DNA of 40,684 nucleotides from an uncultured Lachnospiraceae bacterium (GCA_947630875.1 CANRJG010000018.1:1-40684), one strand, 5' to 3'. Positions 12,357 through 21,932 are shown, counted from the stretch's first letter. The notes: generated by a model from the sequence alone, not told the origin. Program-made: numbers and translations.

Positions 12357-13197
12357 TACAAATTTCACTCCTCATTTTTGCGGACAATACCCGGTCGCAG
12401 CCCGCCAGATCCTTTTGGATTTCAATGTCCTTCCATCCATTTTCCGCTGCCAGCGCCGACACCGCCTGTCCCTGCCCGCAGCCGATTTCCAGCAGCAGCT
12501 GTCCTTTCGGATGCAGGCGGCTGCCTGCCGTCTGTAAAATCCGGCGGTAATATGCCAGCCCGTCCGCGCCGCCGTCCAAAGCCATGCGGGGTTCATAATC
12601 TTTCACCTGTACCGCCAGATCCTCGATCCCGGCAGTTTCGATATAGGGCGGATTCGACACGATCAGGTCAAAGCGCTCCGGGATGCCTTCCAGCAGATCG
12701 CTTTGCACAAAACAAATGTCCGCCCCATGATAATCCGCGTTCAGCCGGGCCACGGTCAAAGCGTCCTCCGACAGATCCGAAGCCCGGACCTGCGCATCCG
12801 GCCGTAAATGTTTCACCGCCACCGCGATGCAGCCGGAACCGGTACACAGATCCAGCATCCGCCCGCCCCGGGGCAGCTGCCGCAGCGCCCGCTCCGCCAG
12901 CACTTCCGTATCAACTCTGGGAATCAGCACATCTTCATTGACGAAAAAATCCAGTCCCATAAAGCTCTGGGTGCCCAGCAAATACTGTACCGGACAGCCT
13001 CCGGCCTTTTTGCGCACCAGCGCCATATAAACAAATGAAAGAAAATCCGGCGCCGCATCCTGCATCATGCGTATATACTGCGCCCGTTCCATCCGCAGAC
13101 AGTAGGAAAACAGCAGCCATGCATCGGTTTTACAGTCCGGATCCTCCGATTTTTGCAGCAGGTCTTCCCCCTGCCGCAGTATTTCCCGATATGTCAT
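12349..13197 (-). CDS. prmC: Release factor glutamine methyltransferase
   Basis: PrmC methylates the Gln of the GGQ motif of RF1 and RF2, using S-adenosylmethionine. The 282-residue protein has an N-terminal helical domain (about 1-85), then the SAM-binding motif [14 protein letters not shown] and the catalytic NPPY motif ([11 protein letters not shown]). It overlaps yqhQ by 4 bases (ATGA) and prfA by 8. The enzyme is therefore encoded together with its substrate RF1, the common arrangement in Firmicutes. Confidence 0.97.
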   Translation of the reverse strand: MTYREILRQGEDLLQKSEDPDCKTDAWLLFSYCLRMERAQYIRMMQDAAPDFLSFVYMALVRKKAGGCPVQYLLGTQSFMGLDFFVNEDVLIPRVDTEVLAERALRQLPRGGRMLDLCTGSGCIAVAVKHLRPDAQVRASDLSEDALTVARLNADYHGADICFVQSDLLEGIPERFDLIVSNPPYIETAGIEDLAVQVKDYEPRMALDGGADGLAYYRRILQTAGSRLHPKGQLLLEIGCGQGQAVSALAAENGWKDIEIQKDLAGCDRVLSAKMRSEICNV

Positions 13198-14213
13198 GCC
13201 TGTTCCTTTTCCTCCGGCACTGCAACGCCGTTTTCCCGCAGATAATTTTTCCAGTCAAAGACGCCCTCCACGCTGGCGATGCCCACCTCGATCATCTGAT
13301 CGTCCGGCTCCGCCGTGGTGATTTTCTGCAGCAGCATCCCCGGCTTGCTTAAAGCCATGACACAGCGGTTGTCGCTGCTTCCGGCCAGCCGGATAAATTC
13401 ATAGGAAATCCCCGCGATCACCGGCAGCATCAGCAGACGAAAGCCCAGTCTGGCAAAAGGATTGCTGATGCGGATCAGCATAAACAAAATCAGGCTCACC
13501 AGCATGACGATAAACAGAAAGCTGGTGCCGCAGCGCCTGTGCAGCCGGGAACTTTCCCGGACGTTTTCCAGGGTCAGAAGCTTTCCGCTTTCAATACAGT
13601 TGATGCATTTGTGCTCCGCGCCGTGATACCGGAACACACGCTGGATATCCTCCAGTCTCGATACCAGAAACAGATACAGCAGGAAGATAGCAATGCGGAT
13701 CAGGCCCTCGATCAGGACGATCAGCGTTTCTCCGGCATGGAAGAACCTTCGCAGTCCTTCGGAAGCCAGCCAGGGGAGAACAATAAACAGGGCGATGGAA
13801 AACAGCAGCGATACGATGACGGTGCCCGCCAGCAGTATGCCGTGTCCGCCCTCTTTGTCCTTTGCTTTTTTCTCTTCTGCGCCGCTAATCGTTGTGTCCT
13901 TCGTCTCCGGGCTGTCTGTTTCTTTTGCCTTTGCTTCCTTGCTTTCCGCTTCCTTCGCTTCTTCATCCTGCAGCAGTACATTGGCGGAATAAGTCAGAGT
14001 CTTCATCCCGATGACCAGAGAATCTACAAAATTAAATACGCCGCGCAAAAACGGCACTTTCCGGATTTTTTTCAGCCATTCCGGACGGCTGCAGTCATGG
14101 ATCGAAACATCGATCTCATTGTTGGCCCGGCGAACGGCGATGGCATATTTTTCATTGGCCTGCATCATCACGCCTTCCATGACGGCCTGTCCGCCGATAT
14201 TGGATGATTTCAT
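13194..14213 (-). CDS. yqhQ: YqhQ-like membrane protein (DUF1385)
   Basis: This is a conserved integral membrane protein of unknown biochemical role. The 339-residue product begins with the family signature SSNIGGQAVMEGVMMQ. A charged, Lys/Glu-rich insertion follows (about residues 85-120), and then several membrane helices (about 125-150, 160-185 and 230-275). Conserved FRYHGAEHKCINC and HRRCGTSFLF segments contain His and Cys that could bind metal. AAAGGAG precedes the ATG. It is coupled to prmC by a 4-base overlap and sits downstream of rpmE behind a terminator, the usual rpmE-yqhQ-prmC-prfA order. Confidence 0.93.
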   Translation of the reverse strand: MKSSNIGGQAVMEGVMMQANEKYAIAVRRANNEIDVSIHDCSRPEWLKKIRKVPFLRGVFNFVDSLVIGMKTLTYSANVLLQDEEAKEAESKEAKAKETDSPETKDTTISGAEEKKAKDKEGGHGILLAGTVIVSLLFSIALFIVLPWLASEGLRRFFHAGETLIVLIEGLIRIAIFLLYLFLVSRLEDIQRVFRYHGAEHKCINCIESGKLLTLENVRESSRLHRRCGTSFLFIVMLVSLILFMLIRISNPFARLGFRLLMLPVIAGISYEFIRLAGSSDNRCVMALSKPGMLLQKITTAEPDDQMIEVGIASVEGVFDWKNYLRENGVAVPEEKEQA

Positions 14214-14236
14214 TGTCTGCTCCTTTCGGTAAATAG

Positions 14237-14268
14237 AAAAAGAGCCGGTACATACACAGTACCGGCTC
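14237..14268 (-). terminator. Terminator after rpmE
   Basis: A perfect 10-bp stem, GAGCCGGTAC/GTACCGGCTC, closes a seven-base loop and is followed on the minus strand by TTTTTC. It lies between rpmE and yqhQ. No separate promoter for yqhQ is evident, so read-through may supply the downstream genes. Confidence 0.88.
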
Positions 14269-14355
14269 AGATAAACTTACAATATGGCACCGCGAATTCA
14301 CAATCAGATTTCTGCTGTTCCAGCAGCAATACAACTTGCAAAACCCGCCGGTTTT

Positions 14356-14553
14356 CTAAAGACCATACTTACGATTGAACTTATCGACTCTGCCGCGGGC
14401 AGCCACTGTCTTCTGCTGTCCTGTGTAGAACGAATGGCACGCCGAACAAATCTCCACGTGAATATCCGACTTTGTAGAGCCTGTGGTAAAGGTATTGCCG
14501 CAGTTGCAGGTTACCGTCGTCTGTTCGTATTTCGGATGGATTCCTTCTTTCAT
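14356..14553 (-). CDS. rpmE: 50S ribosomal protein L31
   Basis: This is a 65-residue large-subunit protein at the subunit interface. I chose the ATG at 14553 ([16 protein letters not shown]) because GAGGTG lies upstream and it matches the family start; an in-frame ATG 18 codons earlier is unlikely. CNCGN and CSACH supply the Cys residues of the zinc-binding form. The end [12 protein letters not shown] is typical of the main L31 type. Confidence 0.96.
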   Translation of the reverse strand: MKEGIHPKYEQTTVTCNCGNTFTTGSTKSDIHVEICSACHSFYTGQQKTVAARGRVDKFNRKYGL

Positions 14554-14619
14554 CTTGTTCACCTCATTATTATAATATCCTGCCCTCGCAGGTTCGTTTG
14601 TTTTCAAAACAGCGGATTC

Positions 14620-14648
14620 ATTCTAGCACAGTGGAAAACGGAATGCAA
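14620..14648 (-). promoter_or_regulatory. Promoter of rpmE
   Basis: On the minus strand TTGCAT (14643-14648) is followed after 17 bases by TAGAAT (14620-14625), with a TG one base upstream of the -10 box (extended -10). The start site would lie about 75 nt before rpmE. Confidence 0.75.
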
Positions 14649-14715
14649 GATTTATTTTTATTTTTCCCGTATTTTTACGCAGGAGTCCTTTTTGCCCTGT
14701 GGACGGTCTGCTGTT

Positions 14716-17571
14716 TCATGCCCCTTCTTCCACCGGAAAGCGTTCTGTCAGATGCGCCGCCTTCTTTAAAATCTGCAGCGCGTCGCCTGCACTTACATCA
14801 CTGTCATTGTCCACGTTGGCCGCCCGTATCTGCTGTTCATCCAGCACGATCAGTTTGGCAGCGGCCTTTAAAACCAGCAGCGCATCGGAGGCGCTCACAT
14901 TCCCATCCCCGTCCAGATCTCCGTACATAAATACCGACAGTTCAGAGAGGGCAAAGGGATTGACCGCATACATCGTGGTCCGGCTTCCATCGGACTGATA
15001 CCACCGTACCAGTCCCTGCCGGTCAGTCATCGGCTGGCAGTCCGACAGCCGCAGGTTGGTACTGACGATATCGGAAGTACAGGTTCCGTCCCCGTCCAGT
15101 GTCACCATTTTTGTGGTCACATGATTTACGGATTCCGTATATTCTTCCCACATCAGCAGGAACTGATCTTCTCCGATCTTCACCAGCTGGGGCGTACATA
15201 CCGTAATTCCGCTGTCCTGCGAATACTCTGTGATCCAGATGGTTTTCGACTCCATGGACAGCTGATCGGTCACACATACAAAAATATTGCGCTGCCCGCT
15301 GTAGATGTCGGAATTTTCCTGCTGGGGCACGGAATTTCCGGCAATCAGGCAGGTATGGGAACCAAGTTCGAACCCGCCCACAGACGCGCCGGTATAGTTG
15401 TCTCCTGTCTCCCCGGCAATTTCAAAAGGAACCGTATACGCCACGTTGGTTATGCTGTCATTCAGCCTGCAGCGTGTCAGGGAAATGCCCCGGGGATAAG
15501 CGTCGCCGTGATCTACCCGGTACAGCCAGGTCCCATCCGTCCGAATCAGCTGATTAAAGGAATGACTGACATAGCCGTAGCTGAGATTCATGACATCATA
15601 ATAGGCGTCTGCCATCGTCATGCTGCTTTCATCAACCACAAAGGTCATATTGGCCTGATGATGCAGACCGTCTCCCTCGTCATACATGGTATGACAGGTA
15701 TAAATATAGAGCTTCCCCTCCGCTTCCGTCATGCGCAAAGAACCGGCATCAAAGGGTATATAGGTATTTGCCCCATTCACCGAAACCGACTGCAGCCGGT
15801 TGAAATTTTTATCATATTTCACGATTCGCAGCACTTCCGTATTGTCGTCTTGCGACAGATTGGCCGCGCCGAATACCATATAGCGATTTTGCGCTCCGCT
15901 GAAAAAGCCGCCGAAATACGGCAGTTCCCGGGCAATCGATTGAGAGGAAAGGAGCGTTCCCGCCCTGTCATAAGCCTCCACTAAAATGCTTCCGTCTTCT
16001 ACGCCCGCCTGTACTCTGGTCAGGGTGCCGTCTTCATTTTCCGTCAGATAGGAATCCACCACAGAAGACCGAACCGTATAATTGTTCTGTGAAAGATTCT
16101 GCAGTGCTTTTCCCTGCAGATCCACCTGTGCTTTGGCAGGCATTGCAAAGGCAGGATTTTTCTGCACCGTAAGCATCACGGAGGCGCTGACGCCATTGGA
16201 AGCGCTGACCGTAATGACGGCGCTGCCTTCACCCCAGGCAAAGAGGGTTCCGTCCCGGCCTACAGAAAGGACCTTCGGATCCGAGCTTTGCCAGGTAAAG
16301 GATTCCTGCAGCGTTCCGTCCGCGGACAGGGTCAGCGGATAAGACTGCCCCGTATACAACGCATCGGGCACATCCCTGATTTCCAGATTTTCGGAATGCT
16401 GCCAGACAATGGTTTCCAGATAAAACTGCTCTTCCTCTTTTTCCACCGCATACAAAACGTCTCCGTCCGTTTCCAGAGAAAAAACCGGGTGTGCGGTCTG
16501 ATAACTGCCCTGCACAGTAAAGTTCTCCAAATCAAATTCCGTCAGTATCTGATCCTCCGTACAGGAAATCAGGCTTTCTTCCCTTTCCAGATACACACAG
16601 CGCGGTCCCGTGGAAAGCCCATACGTTCCATACTTCTCATAATTACGATCCAGTGCCGTCAGAAAACCGGCATTCCAGTCCGTATCCACGGCATGGGAAT
16701 CATAAAGAAATACCCCTGCGCTGGCCGGGTTCAACAGATTGCCGCTGACTGACAACGGCGCATCGACACACAAATATCTGCCGCCCAGAAGAGCCGCGGC
16801 CCGCGGCCGCTCGCTATAGTATTTCTGGCTGATGGTCTGGGCAATCATTTCACCCACCGTCAGCGTATGATTTTTACACACACCCATGCCCAGTGCGTTC
16901 ATATCATGTTCATATCCCCAATACAGCCAGTTATAGTAACATTCAAAATAGAAATTGCCGTTTTTGGCGTCAAAGCCGCTGAAGCAATATATCTGCGACG
17001 GCACCACAGCGGAAGAAAGCAGCGTTCCCTCAGAAGACAGCAGGTAAACCATGGCGGTTTCATCTTCCATGCCTGCCAGATAGATCTGTCCGGCATCGTC
17101 AGCACCGATGGCCGTCAGTTCCGGCATGGAAAGCACGATCTGTTTCTCCGGTGCTTTCTTGTCCAGATCATAGATTTCGATCTGATTCCTATAACCGCTT
17201 TCTGCCGAATAGACGCGGTCCAGCACATACAGTTTATTCTGCGCCGTATAGCTGCTGATCACCCAGTCGCATGCGAACCGGTATGCCATTTCAAAAGAAC
17301 CGTCCGAGGGCGTATAAAACATCAGCGTGTCATTGTTCAGAAAATAAATGCCCTGCTGCGCTGTATTTGGTATCTGCCAGCTTTCTTCATAGCCCGAATA
17401 CGACATGACCTCTGCAGGCAGTTTGGTCACTCCGGTGGTCAGCAAACCGGCCGCCTCCTGTGCCGGCGTTTCCTGCTCGCCGGCAGGCACCGCCGCATAA
17501 ACGCCGCCAGCCGGAAAAATGCAAAGTATAAGGCTCAATACTGCTGCCGGAATTTTCCATTTCTTTTTCAC
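14716..17571 (-). CDS. Secreted Big_2 and dockerin protein of unknown function
   Basis: The 951-residue protein starts with GTG at 17571, 10 nt after AGGAG. A signal peptide covers about residues 1-26 (ending VYA). The N-terminal 400 residues and the stretch from about 480 to 880 are rich in short beta-strand phrases such as KLYVLDRV, QIYLAGMED and LYIYTC. This resembles beta-propeller-like proteins, but I recognise no catalytic motif. A Big_2 domain lies at about 400-475 (FTWQSSDPKVLSVGRDG). A type I dockerin ends the protein (882-951), with loops DLDGDGNVSASD and NVDNDSDVSAGD. It is divergent from argS. The function is unknown; an extracellular binding or sensor subunit is one guess. Confidence 0.8.
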   Translation of the reverse strand: MKKKWKIPAAVLSLILCIFPAGGVYAAVPAGEQETPAQEAAGLLTTGVTKLPAEVMSYSGYEESWQIPNTAQQGIYFLNNDTLMFYTPSDGSFEMAYRFACDWVISSYTAQNKLYVLDRVYSAESGYRNQIEIYDLDKKAPEKQIVLSMPELTAIGADDAGQIYLAGMEDETAMVYLLSSEGTLLSSAVVPSQIYCFSGFDAKNGNFYFECYYNWLYWGYEHDMNALGMGVCKNHTLTVGEMIAQTISQKYYSERPRAAALLGGRYLCVDAPLSVSGNLLNPASAGVFLYDSHAVDTDWNAGFLTALDRNYEKYGTYGLSTGPRCVYLEREESLISCTEDQILTEFDLENFTVQGSYQTAHPVFSLETDGDVLYAVEKEEEQFYLETIVWQHSENLEIRDVPDALYTGQSYPLTLSADGTLQESFTWQSSDPKVLSVGRDGTLFAWGEGSAVITVSASNGVSASVMLTVQKNPAFAMPAKAQVDLQGKALQNLSQNNYTVRSSVVDSYLTENEDGTLTRVQAGVEDGSILVEAYDRAGTLLSSQSIARELPYFGGFFSGAQNRYMVFGAANLSQDDNTEVLRIVKYDKNFNRLQSVSVNGANTYIPFDAGSLRMTEAEGKLYIYTCHTMYDEGDGLHHQANMTFVVDESSMTMADAYYDVMNLSYGYVSHSFNQLIRTDGTWLYRVDHGDAYPRGISLTRCRLNDSITNVAYTVPFEIAGETGDNYTGASVGGFELGSHTCLIAGNSVPQQENSDIYSGQRNIFVCVTDQLSMESKTIWITEYSQDSGITVCTPQLVKIGEDQFLLMWEEYTESVNHVTTKMVTLDGDGTCTSDIVSTNLRLSDCQPMTDRQGLVRWYQSDGSRTTMYAVNPFALSELSVFMYGDLDGDGNVSASDALLVLKAAAKLIVLDEQQIRAANVDNDSDVSAGDALQILKKAAHLTERFPVEEGA

Positions 17572-17607
17572 GCTTCGTACTCTCCTTTTGTAATTTTCTT
17601 AAGTGAC

Positions 17608-17613
17608 ATTATA
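17608..17613 (-). promoter_or_regulatory. Possible -10 box for the dockerin gene
   Basis: The minus strand carries TATAAT about 37 bases before the GTG start. The expected -35 position holds only a weak TTTTGC or TTGCTT match, so this is a tentative promoter back-to-back with that of argS. Confidence 0.4.
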
Positions 17614-17686
17614 TCTTATTTTTTCGAAAAGCAAAAGCGCATTTCTCTGTTTTCGGGAAGAAAAGGCCATTTTCCCGCGAATTTTC

Positions 17687-17715
17687 TTGTTTTCCCCGTT
17701 TTCTTATGCTATAAT
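17687..17715 (+). promoter_or_regulatory. Promoter of argS
   Basis: TTGTTT (17687-17692) is followed after 17 bases by TATAAT (17710-17715), with TG one base upstream of the -10 (extended -10). The start site would be about 28 nt before the argS ATG, leaving no room for a T-box leader. Confidence 0.75.
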
Positions 17716-17749
17716 CGGCAATAATTATTTGACAATTCGGAGGATATCC

Positions 17750-19516
17750 ATGAACAGCATTACCACGCTTTTGGAGCAGGCTGTGAAACAGGCTTTCGCC
17801 GCCTGCGGCTATAATGAAACCTACGGAACCCTGACCGTTTCCAAACGGCCGGATCTGTGCGATTATCAGTGCAACGGCGCCATGGCGGCGGCAAAAGAAG
17901 CCCATAAAGCGCCTATGGTGATTGCCGGGGAAGTGATTGAAAAACTTTCCGGCGCGGACTGCTTTTCCGAAGTCAGCACGGCAGGCCCCGGCTTTATCAA
18001 TTTAAAAATCAGCGAAACGGCGCTGGCGTCTTACGTGGATGAAATGAACCGCAGCGAAAAGCAGGGTCTGACCCTTCCCGAAACGCCGCTGACCATCCTC
18101 GTGGATTACGGCGGCGCCAATGTAGCCAAGCCGCTGCATGTGGGACATCTGCGGCCCGCGATCATCGGTGAATGTTACAAACGCATCGCAAAATATATGG
18201 GGCATCACGTCATCGGCGACGTACACTTAGGCGACTGGGGGCTGCAGATGGGTCTGATCATTATGGAACTGAAACGCAGACAGCCTTCGCTGCCCTATTT
18301 CGATCCTGCCTATGGGGGAGACTATCCGGCGAAAGCGCCTTTTACACTGGCGGACCTGGAAGAAATCTATCCCACTGCCTCCGCCCGTTCCAAAGAGGAC
18401 GAGGCATTCAAAGCGGAAGCGCTGCAGGCCACCCATGATCTGCAGATGGGAAACCGGGGCTATCAGGCGCTGTGGGAGCATATCATGCGGGTATCTCTGC
18501 CGGATGTGAAGCGAAATTATGACCGGCTGAATGTTTCTTTTGAACTCTGGAACAAGGAATCCGACGCGAAGCCTTATATCAAAGACATGGTGGAAGATAT
18601 GATCCGTCGCGGAATTGCGCGCTATGACAACGGCACCCTGATCGTAGATGTGAAAGAAGAAACGGATACCAAGGAATTTCCGCCCTGCATCATTTTAAAA
18701 TCCGACGGCTCCTATCTGTACGCCACCACCGATCTGGCGACGCTGGTGCAGCGGATGCAGGATTTTCATCCCGACCGCATCATGTACGTAACCGACAAAC
18801 GGCAGGAAATGCACTTCGATCAGGTTTTCCGTACCGCCAGAAAGGCCGGTATCGTGGATGCGGATACTTCGCTGGAATTTTACGGCTGCGGCACCATCAA
18901 CGGCAAGGACGGCAAGCCTTATAAGACCCGGAGCGGCCAGACGCCCCGGCTGGAAGCGCTGATTGATGAGATCAACGCCCAGATGCTGAAAAAAATCAAC
19001 GAAAACGACAATCTGGATACGGCAGAAGCTTCAAAAACCGCCGGTTTGATCGGTCTTTCGGCCATCAAATACGCGGATCTGAGCAATCAGAGCGCCAAGG
19101 ACTATGTCTTTGATTCGGACCGCTTCACCTCTTTTGAGGGAAACACCGGCCCGTATATCCTCTACACGATTGTCCGCATCAAGTCCATTTTACGAAAATA
19201 CGCTGCGGATCATCCGGAAGAAACAGCCCACCCGATCCTTCCGGCAGTGAATGCCGCTCAAAAGGAACTGATGCTGGCCCTCAGCCGGTTTGCGCCTGCG
19301 GTCACACAGGCATACAACGAAACCGCGCCTCATAAAATCTGCACCTATATTTACGAGCTTTCCAATGCGTTTAATAAGTTCTACCATGAAACAAAGATTC
19401 TTTCCGAACCGGATCCCGACACGCAGTCGTCCTTCATCGGTCTTCTGCAGCTGACAAGAAAAATTCTGGAGGACTGCATCGACATGCTGGGATTTGCAGC
19501 GCCGGAACGCATGTAG
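17750..19516 (+). CDS. argS: Arginyl-tRNA synthetase
   Basis: This class I enzyme charges tRNA-Arg. The 588-residue protein starts at 17750 (MNSITTLLEQ), behind CGGAGGA. An N-terminal additional domain (about 1-110) is followed by the HIGH-type motif HVGH at 130-133 in NVAKPLHVGHLRPAI. The region around GKPYKTRSGQTPRLEALI occupies the KMSKS position, in the degenerate form usual for ArgRS. A C-terminal helical DALR anticodon domain ends with IDMLGFAAPERM. It is the only clear plus-strand gene and is closed by the terminator at 19538. Confidence 0.97.
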   Translation: MNSITTLLEQAVKQAFAACGYNETYGTLTVSKRPDLCDYQCNGAMAAAKEAHKAPMVIAGEVIEKLSGADCFSEVSTAGPGFINLKISETALASYVDEMNRSEKQGLTLPETPLTILVDYGGANVAKPLHVGHLRPAIIGECYKRIAKYMGHHVIGDVHLGDWGLQMGLIIMELKRRQPSLPYFDPAYGGDYPAKAPFTLADLEEIYPTASARSKEDEAFKAEALQATHDLQMGNRGYQALWEHIMRVSLPDVKRNYDRLNVSFELWNKESDAKPYIKDMVEDMIRRGIARYDNGTLIVDVKEETDTKEFPPCIILKSDGSYLYATTDLATLVQRMQDFHPDRIMYVTDKRQEMHFDQVFRTARKAGIVDADTSLEFYGCGTINGKDGKPYKTRSGQTPRLEALIDEINAQMLKKINENDNLDTAEASKTAGLIGLSAIKYADLSNQSAKDYVFDSDRFTSFEGNTGPYILYTIVRIKSILRKYAADHPEETAHPILPAVNAAQKELMLALSRFAPAVTQAYNETAPHKICTYIYELSNAFNKFYHETKILSEPDPDTQSSFIGLLQLTRKILEDCIDMLGFAAPERM

Positions 19517-19537
19517 GAAAACGGCTTATAACAACAA

Positions 19538-19576
19538 AAGAAGGTTTCACCGGCCAATTCCCGGCGGAACCTTCTT
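19538..19576. terminator. Bidirectional terminator between argS and a small gene
   Basis: AAGAAGGTTTC pairs with GGAACCTTCTT, with an inner CCGG/CCGG. T-rich runs follow on both strands, so it can close argS (plus) and the small-protein transcript (minus). Confidence 0.75.
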
Positions 19577-19579
19577 TCT

Positions 19580-19783
19580 TTAATGCTTTGTTTCGTCTTT
19601 GTCCGGCGCGTCCGCAGCCGGCGTCTTTTCCTCCGGCGTATCCTCTTCCGGCGCGTCTTTCTTTTTGGAAGTGACCATCAGCACGATAATCAGCACAATC
19701 GCGACTGCGGCAATTCCGATAAAAACACCTGTTTTTGCCGTATCATTGGCAAGTACACAGGTATCAATCCATGCGTTTAACAT
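19580..19783 (-). CDS. Small single-pass membrane protein, acidic tail
   Basis: The 67-residue protein has a short N-terminal stretch (MLNAWIDTCVLANDTAKTG), one strongly hydrophobic helix (about 20-43, GIAAVAIVLIIVLMV), a Lys patch (KKK) and then an acidic, Pro-rich tail with PEEDTPEEKTP. I do not recognise the family. The topology is probably N-out with the tail inside, by the positive-inside rule. AAGGGA lies before the ATG. It begins 29 nt after the 3' end of rnpB with no terminator between, so it may share the rnpB transcript. Confidence 0.6.
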   Translation of the reverse strand: MLNAWIDTCVLANDTAKTGVFIGIAAVAIVLIIVLMVTSKKKDAPEEDTPEEKTPAADAPDKDETKH

Positions 19784-19812
19784 CTTTTGCAGTCCCTTCT
19801 TTTTTCTAATCT

Positions 19813-20148
19813 GAAAGTAAGACTGTAAGCCGGGTTATGTCTCGGATGATCATCTATCTAGGATTGCCGTTACCGACAACCTCAAGCGACCTACCTAAAG
19901 CAGATCGGGCCAATCTGTCGCTTTTGTCTGGTCTTGCTTCGGATGGGGTTTACACTGCCTCAGGCGTTACCGTCTGAGCGGTGGGCTCTTACCCCGCCTT
20001 TTCAACCTTACCATGCGCTGCATGGCGGTGTGTTTTCTGTTGCACTTTCCTTAGAGTCGCCTCCACCGGACGTTATCCGGCATCCTGCCCTGTGAAGCCC
20101 GGACTTTCCTCGTCTGCACCTGCAGCCGCGACCATCCGTCTTACTTTC
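19813..20148 (-). ncRNA. rnpB: RNase P RNA, bacterial type A
   Basis: This is the catalytic RNA that matures the 5' ends of tRNAs. On the minus strand the conserved GAGGAAAGTCCGGGC (CR-I), a CAGGGCAGGATGCC segment, CAACAGAAA, and near the 3' end CATAACCCGGCTTAC are all present. The ends pair as the P1 helix: GAAAGTAAGAC at 20148-20138 with GTCTTACTTTC at 19823-19813. The RNA is therefore about 336 nt. Confidence 0.97.
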
Positions 20149-20154
20149 AAAGGC

Positions 20155-20183
20155 ATGATACTCTCTTTCCGGGAAAAAATCAA
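20155..20183 (-). promoter_or_regulatory. Promoter of rnpB
   Basis: On the minus strand TTGATT (20178-20183) is followed after 17 bases by TATCAT (20155-20160). Transcription would start within a few bases of the P1 helix, as expected for rnpB. Confidence 0.7.
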
Positions 20184-20204
20184 GGAATACTTGCCGGAAG
20201 GCCG

Positions 20205-21878
20205 TTATTTCCGTTTCATCCGCCCCGCCTCAAAGTCCTGCTGCGCCTGCTGCCGGGCGATATAATGCTGTTTTTTTCCGGTGGCCGTTTGAGGCAGTTT
20301 GTCTACAAAACGATAATATTTCGGTACCTGATAGGCTGAAAGATGGGGCGAGCTGCTGCAGTATTCCACCAGTTCGGAAATGGTCAGAGACGGATCCTTC
20401 GGGATGACAAATGCAACGACGATCTCACCCTTTCGTTTGTCGCTGACGCTGGTGACGATGCATTCTTCCACCTGCGGATGCCGGTTAATGACCTCCTCGA
20501 TGCGGGCAGGGTAAATGTTTTCTCCCATGCAGATAATCATGTCGTCCTTACGTCCTGCAATCTTCACATAATGATTCTCGTCCCAGGTGCCCAGGTCTCC
20601 GGTATAAAGCCATCCTTTATAAAACTTTTCTTTTGTGACTTCAGGATTTCCCGCATAGCAGTAAGCGGATTTTGCAGGACATTTGATAATAACTTCACCG
20701 ATTTCCTTTCCGTCTGCTGCCACAATCTCCTCCGGTTCCACCCGACGGCCGTCATAAGATTTGATAATCCGGATTTCATCGTCCACACAGGCACTCCCCG
20801 TATAACCCGACATTTCCGGCAGATCCCAGGGATACAGGAACAGGTTGCAAAGGGATTCCGTGGTGCCGTAGCCGTTATAAATATTCGGCGTCAAAAGCCG
20901 CATAAAACGGATACAGGCTTCCTTTTCCAGCGGCGCGCCCATGGACAATATGCCTTTCAGGCAGGACACGTCCGCGGGATAACGCTCCAGCGCCGTACAC
21001 AGAAGGTGCAGCACCGCCGGCACCGCCGTCAGATATGTGATCTGATACTCCGTAATATACTTCACGGTGGGATTGGGCGCAAAGGCACGCAAAATCACCG
21101 TGGTGCCGCCGATATAAAATATAGTGGCCGGACCGGTGGTATGGATGCCGCCCCGGTGAAACCAGGGGGTCAGATTCATGGTAACGTCCCGGGAGGTCAG
21201 CCCCAGATCGATAATCAGATTGTGGGCGGAAAACACCTCGTTGATCTGATTGAAAGGAACGCCCTTGGGCGTGGCCGTGGTGCCCGAAGTCTGCAGCCGC
21301 AGACTTTCCCGGTAAATGTTCGGTTCAAAATCCGTCGCTGGCTCACTTGCCGGACACCCGCCCACATAGGTCTCATAATCGATATGGCCTTCCGGCAGCG
21401 CAGCCTCTCCATGGACGCCGCGCACTGCCAGAATAATCTCCGGCTGATGTCTGCTGATATTTAAAGCCTGACAGGCCGTAGCCATAATGTCCGTATCATA
21501 AAGGAACACCTTTGGTTTGTTGTGCTCCATGATTTCCGCCGTTTCTCCCGGCGACAGCTGAAAATTGACGGGGTTGCAGACCGCGCCGATCTTATGGGAA
21601 GCCAGATAGCCGAAGCAGAACTGGGGCGAATTGAACAGCTGCATCATCACCACGCTGCCGCAGCCGACCCCGTCTTTTTGCAGCGCATGGGCCAGCCGGT
21701 TGCTGTCCGCGTTCAGTTCTTCATAAGTCCAGCTTTTTGATATTCCCGGATCAATCAGTGCGGTTTTTTCCCCGAATCGACGCACATTTCGCATAAATCC
21801 GGCAATCCAGGTAAATTCCCGTTCAAAGGTTTCTTTAAACTGTTCTGCATCGTATGTGTATTCTGTCATTTCCGTCAT
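20205..21878 (-). CDS. Acyl-CoA synthetase-like AMP-binding enzyme
   Basis: This is an adenylate-forming (ANL superfamily) enzyme that probably activates a carboxylic acid with ATP and joins it to CoA. I chose the ATG at 21878 (MTEMTEYTYD), with GGGAG six bases upstream; the frame is open further, but in a palindromic intergenic stretch. The 557-residue protein has the P-loop-like LQTSGTTATPKGVPF, then IYNGYGTTES, LYTGDLGTWDENHYVKIAGRKDDMI, and the C-terminal lysine motif ATGKKQHYI. The first motif reads TTATPKG where TTGxPKG is usual. The substrate (medium or long chain, or aromatic) is not determinable. No CoA-pathway genes adjoin it. Confidence 0.85.
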   Translation of the reverse strand: MTEMTEYTYDAEQFKETFEREFTWIAGFMRNVRRFGEKTALIDPGISKSWTYEELNADSNRLAHALQKDGVGCGSVVMMQLFNSPQFCFGYLASHKIGAVCNPVNFQLSPGETAEIMEHNKPKVFLYDTDIMATACQALNISRHQPEIILAVRGVHGEAALPEGHIDYETYVGGCPASEPATDFEPNIYRESLRLQTSGTTATPKGVPFNQINEVFSAHNLIIDLGLTSRDVTMNLTPWFHRGGIHTTGPATIFYIGGTTVILRAFAPNPTVKYITEYQITYLTAVPAVLHLLCTALERYPADVSCLKGILSMGAPLEKEACIRFMRLLTPNIYNGYGTTESLCNLFLYPWDLPEMSGYTGSACVDDEIRIIKSYDGRRVEPEEIVAADGKEIGEVIIKCPAKSAYCYAGNPEVTKEKFYKGWLYTGDLGTWDENHYVKIAGRKDDMIICMGENIYPARIEEVINRHPQVEECIVTSVSDKRKGEIVVAFVIPKDPSLTISELVEYCSSSPHLSAYQVPKYYRFVDKLPQTATGKKQHYIARQQAQQDFEAGRMKRK

Positions 21879-21932
21879 GCTGCTCTCCCTGCATTTTCTG
21901 TCCGCTGCACGCGGGATTTCATTTTCATACGG

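Noticed and set aside
17582-17749. T-box leader upstream of argS
   Set aside because: The promoter lies only about 34 bases before the start codon, so there is no room for a T-box.
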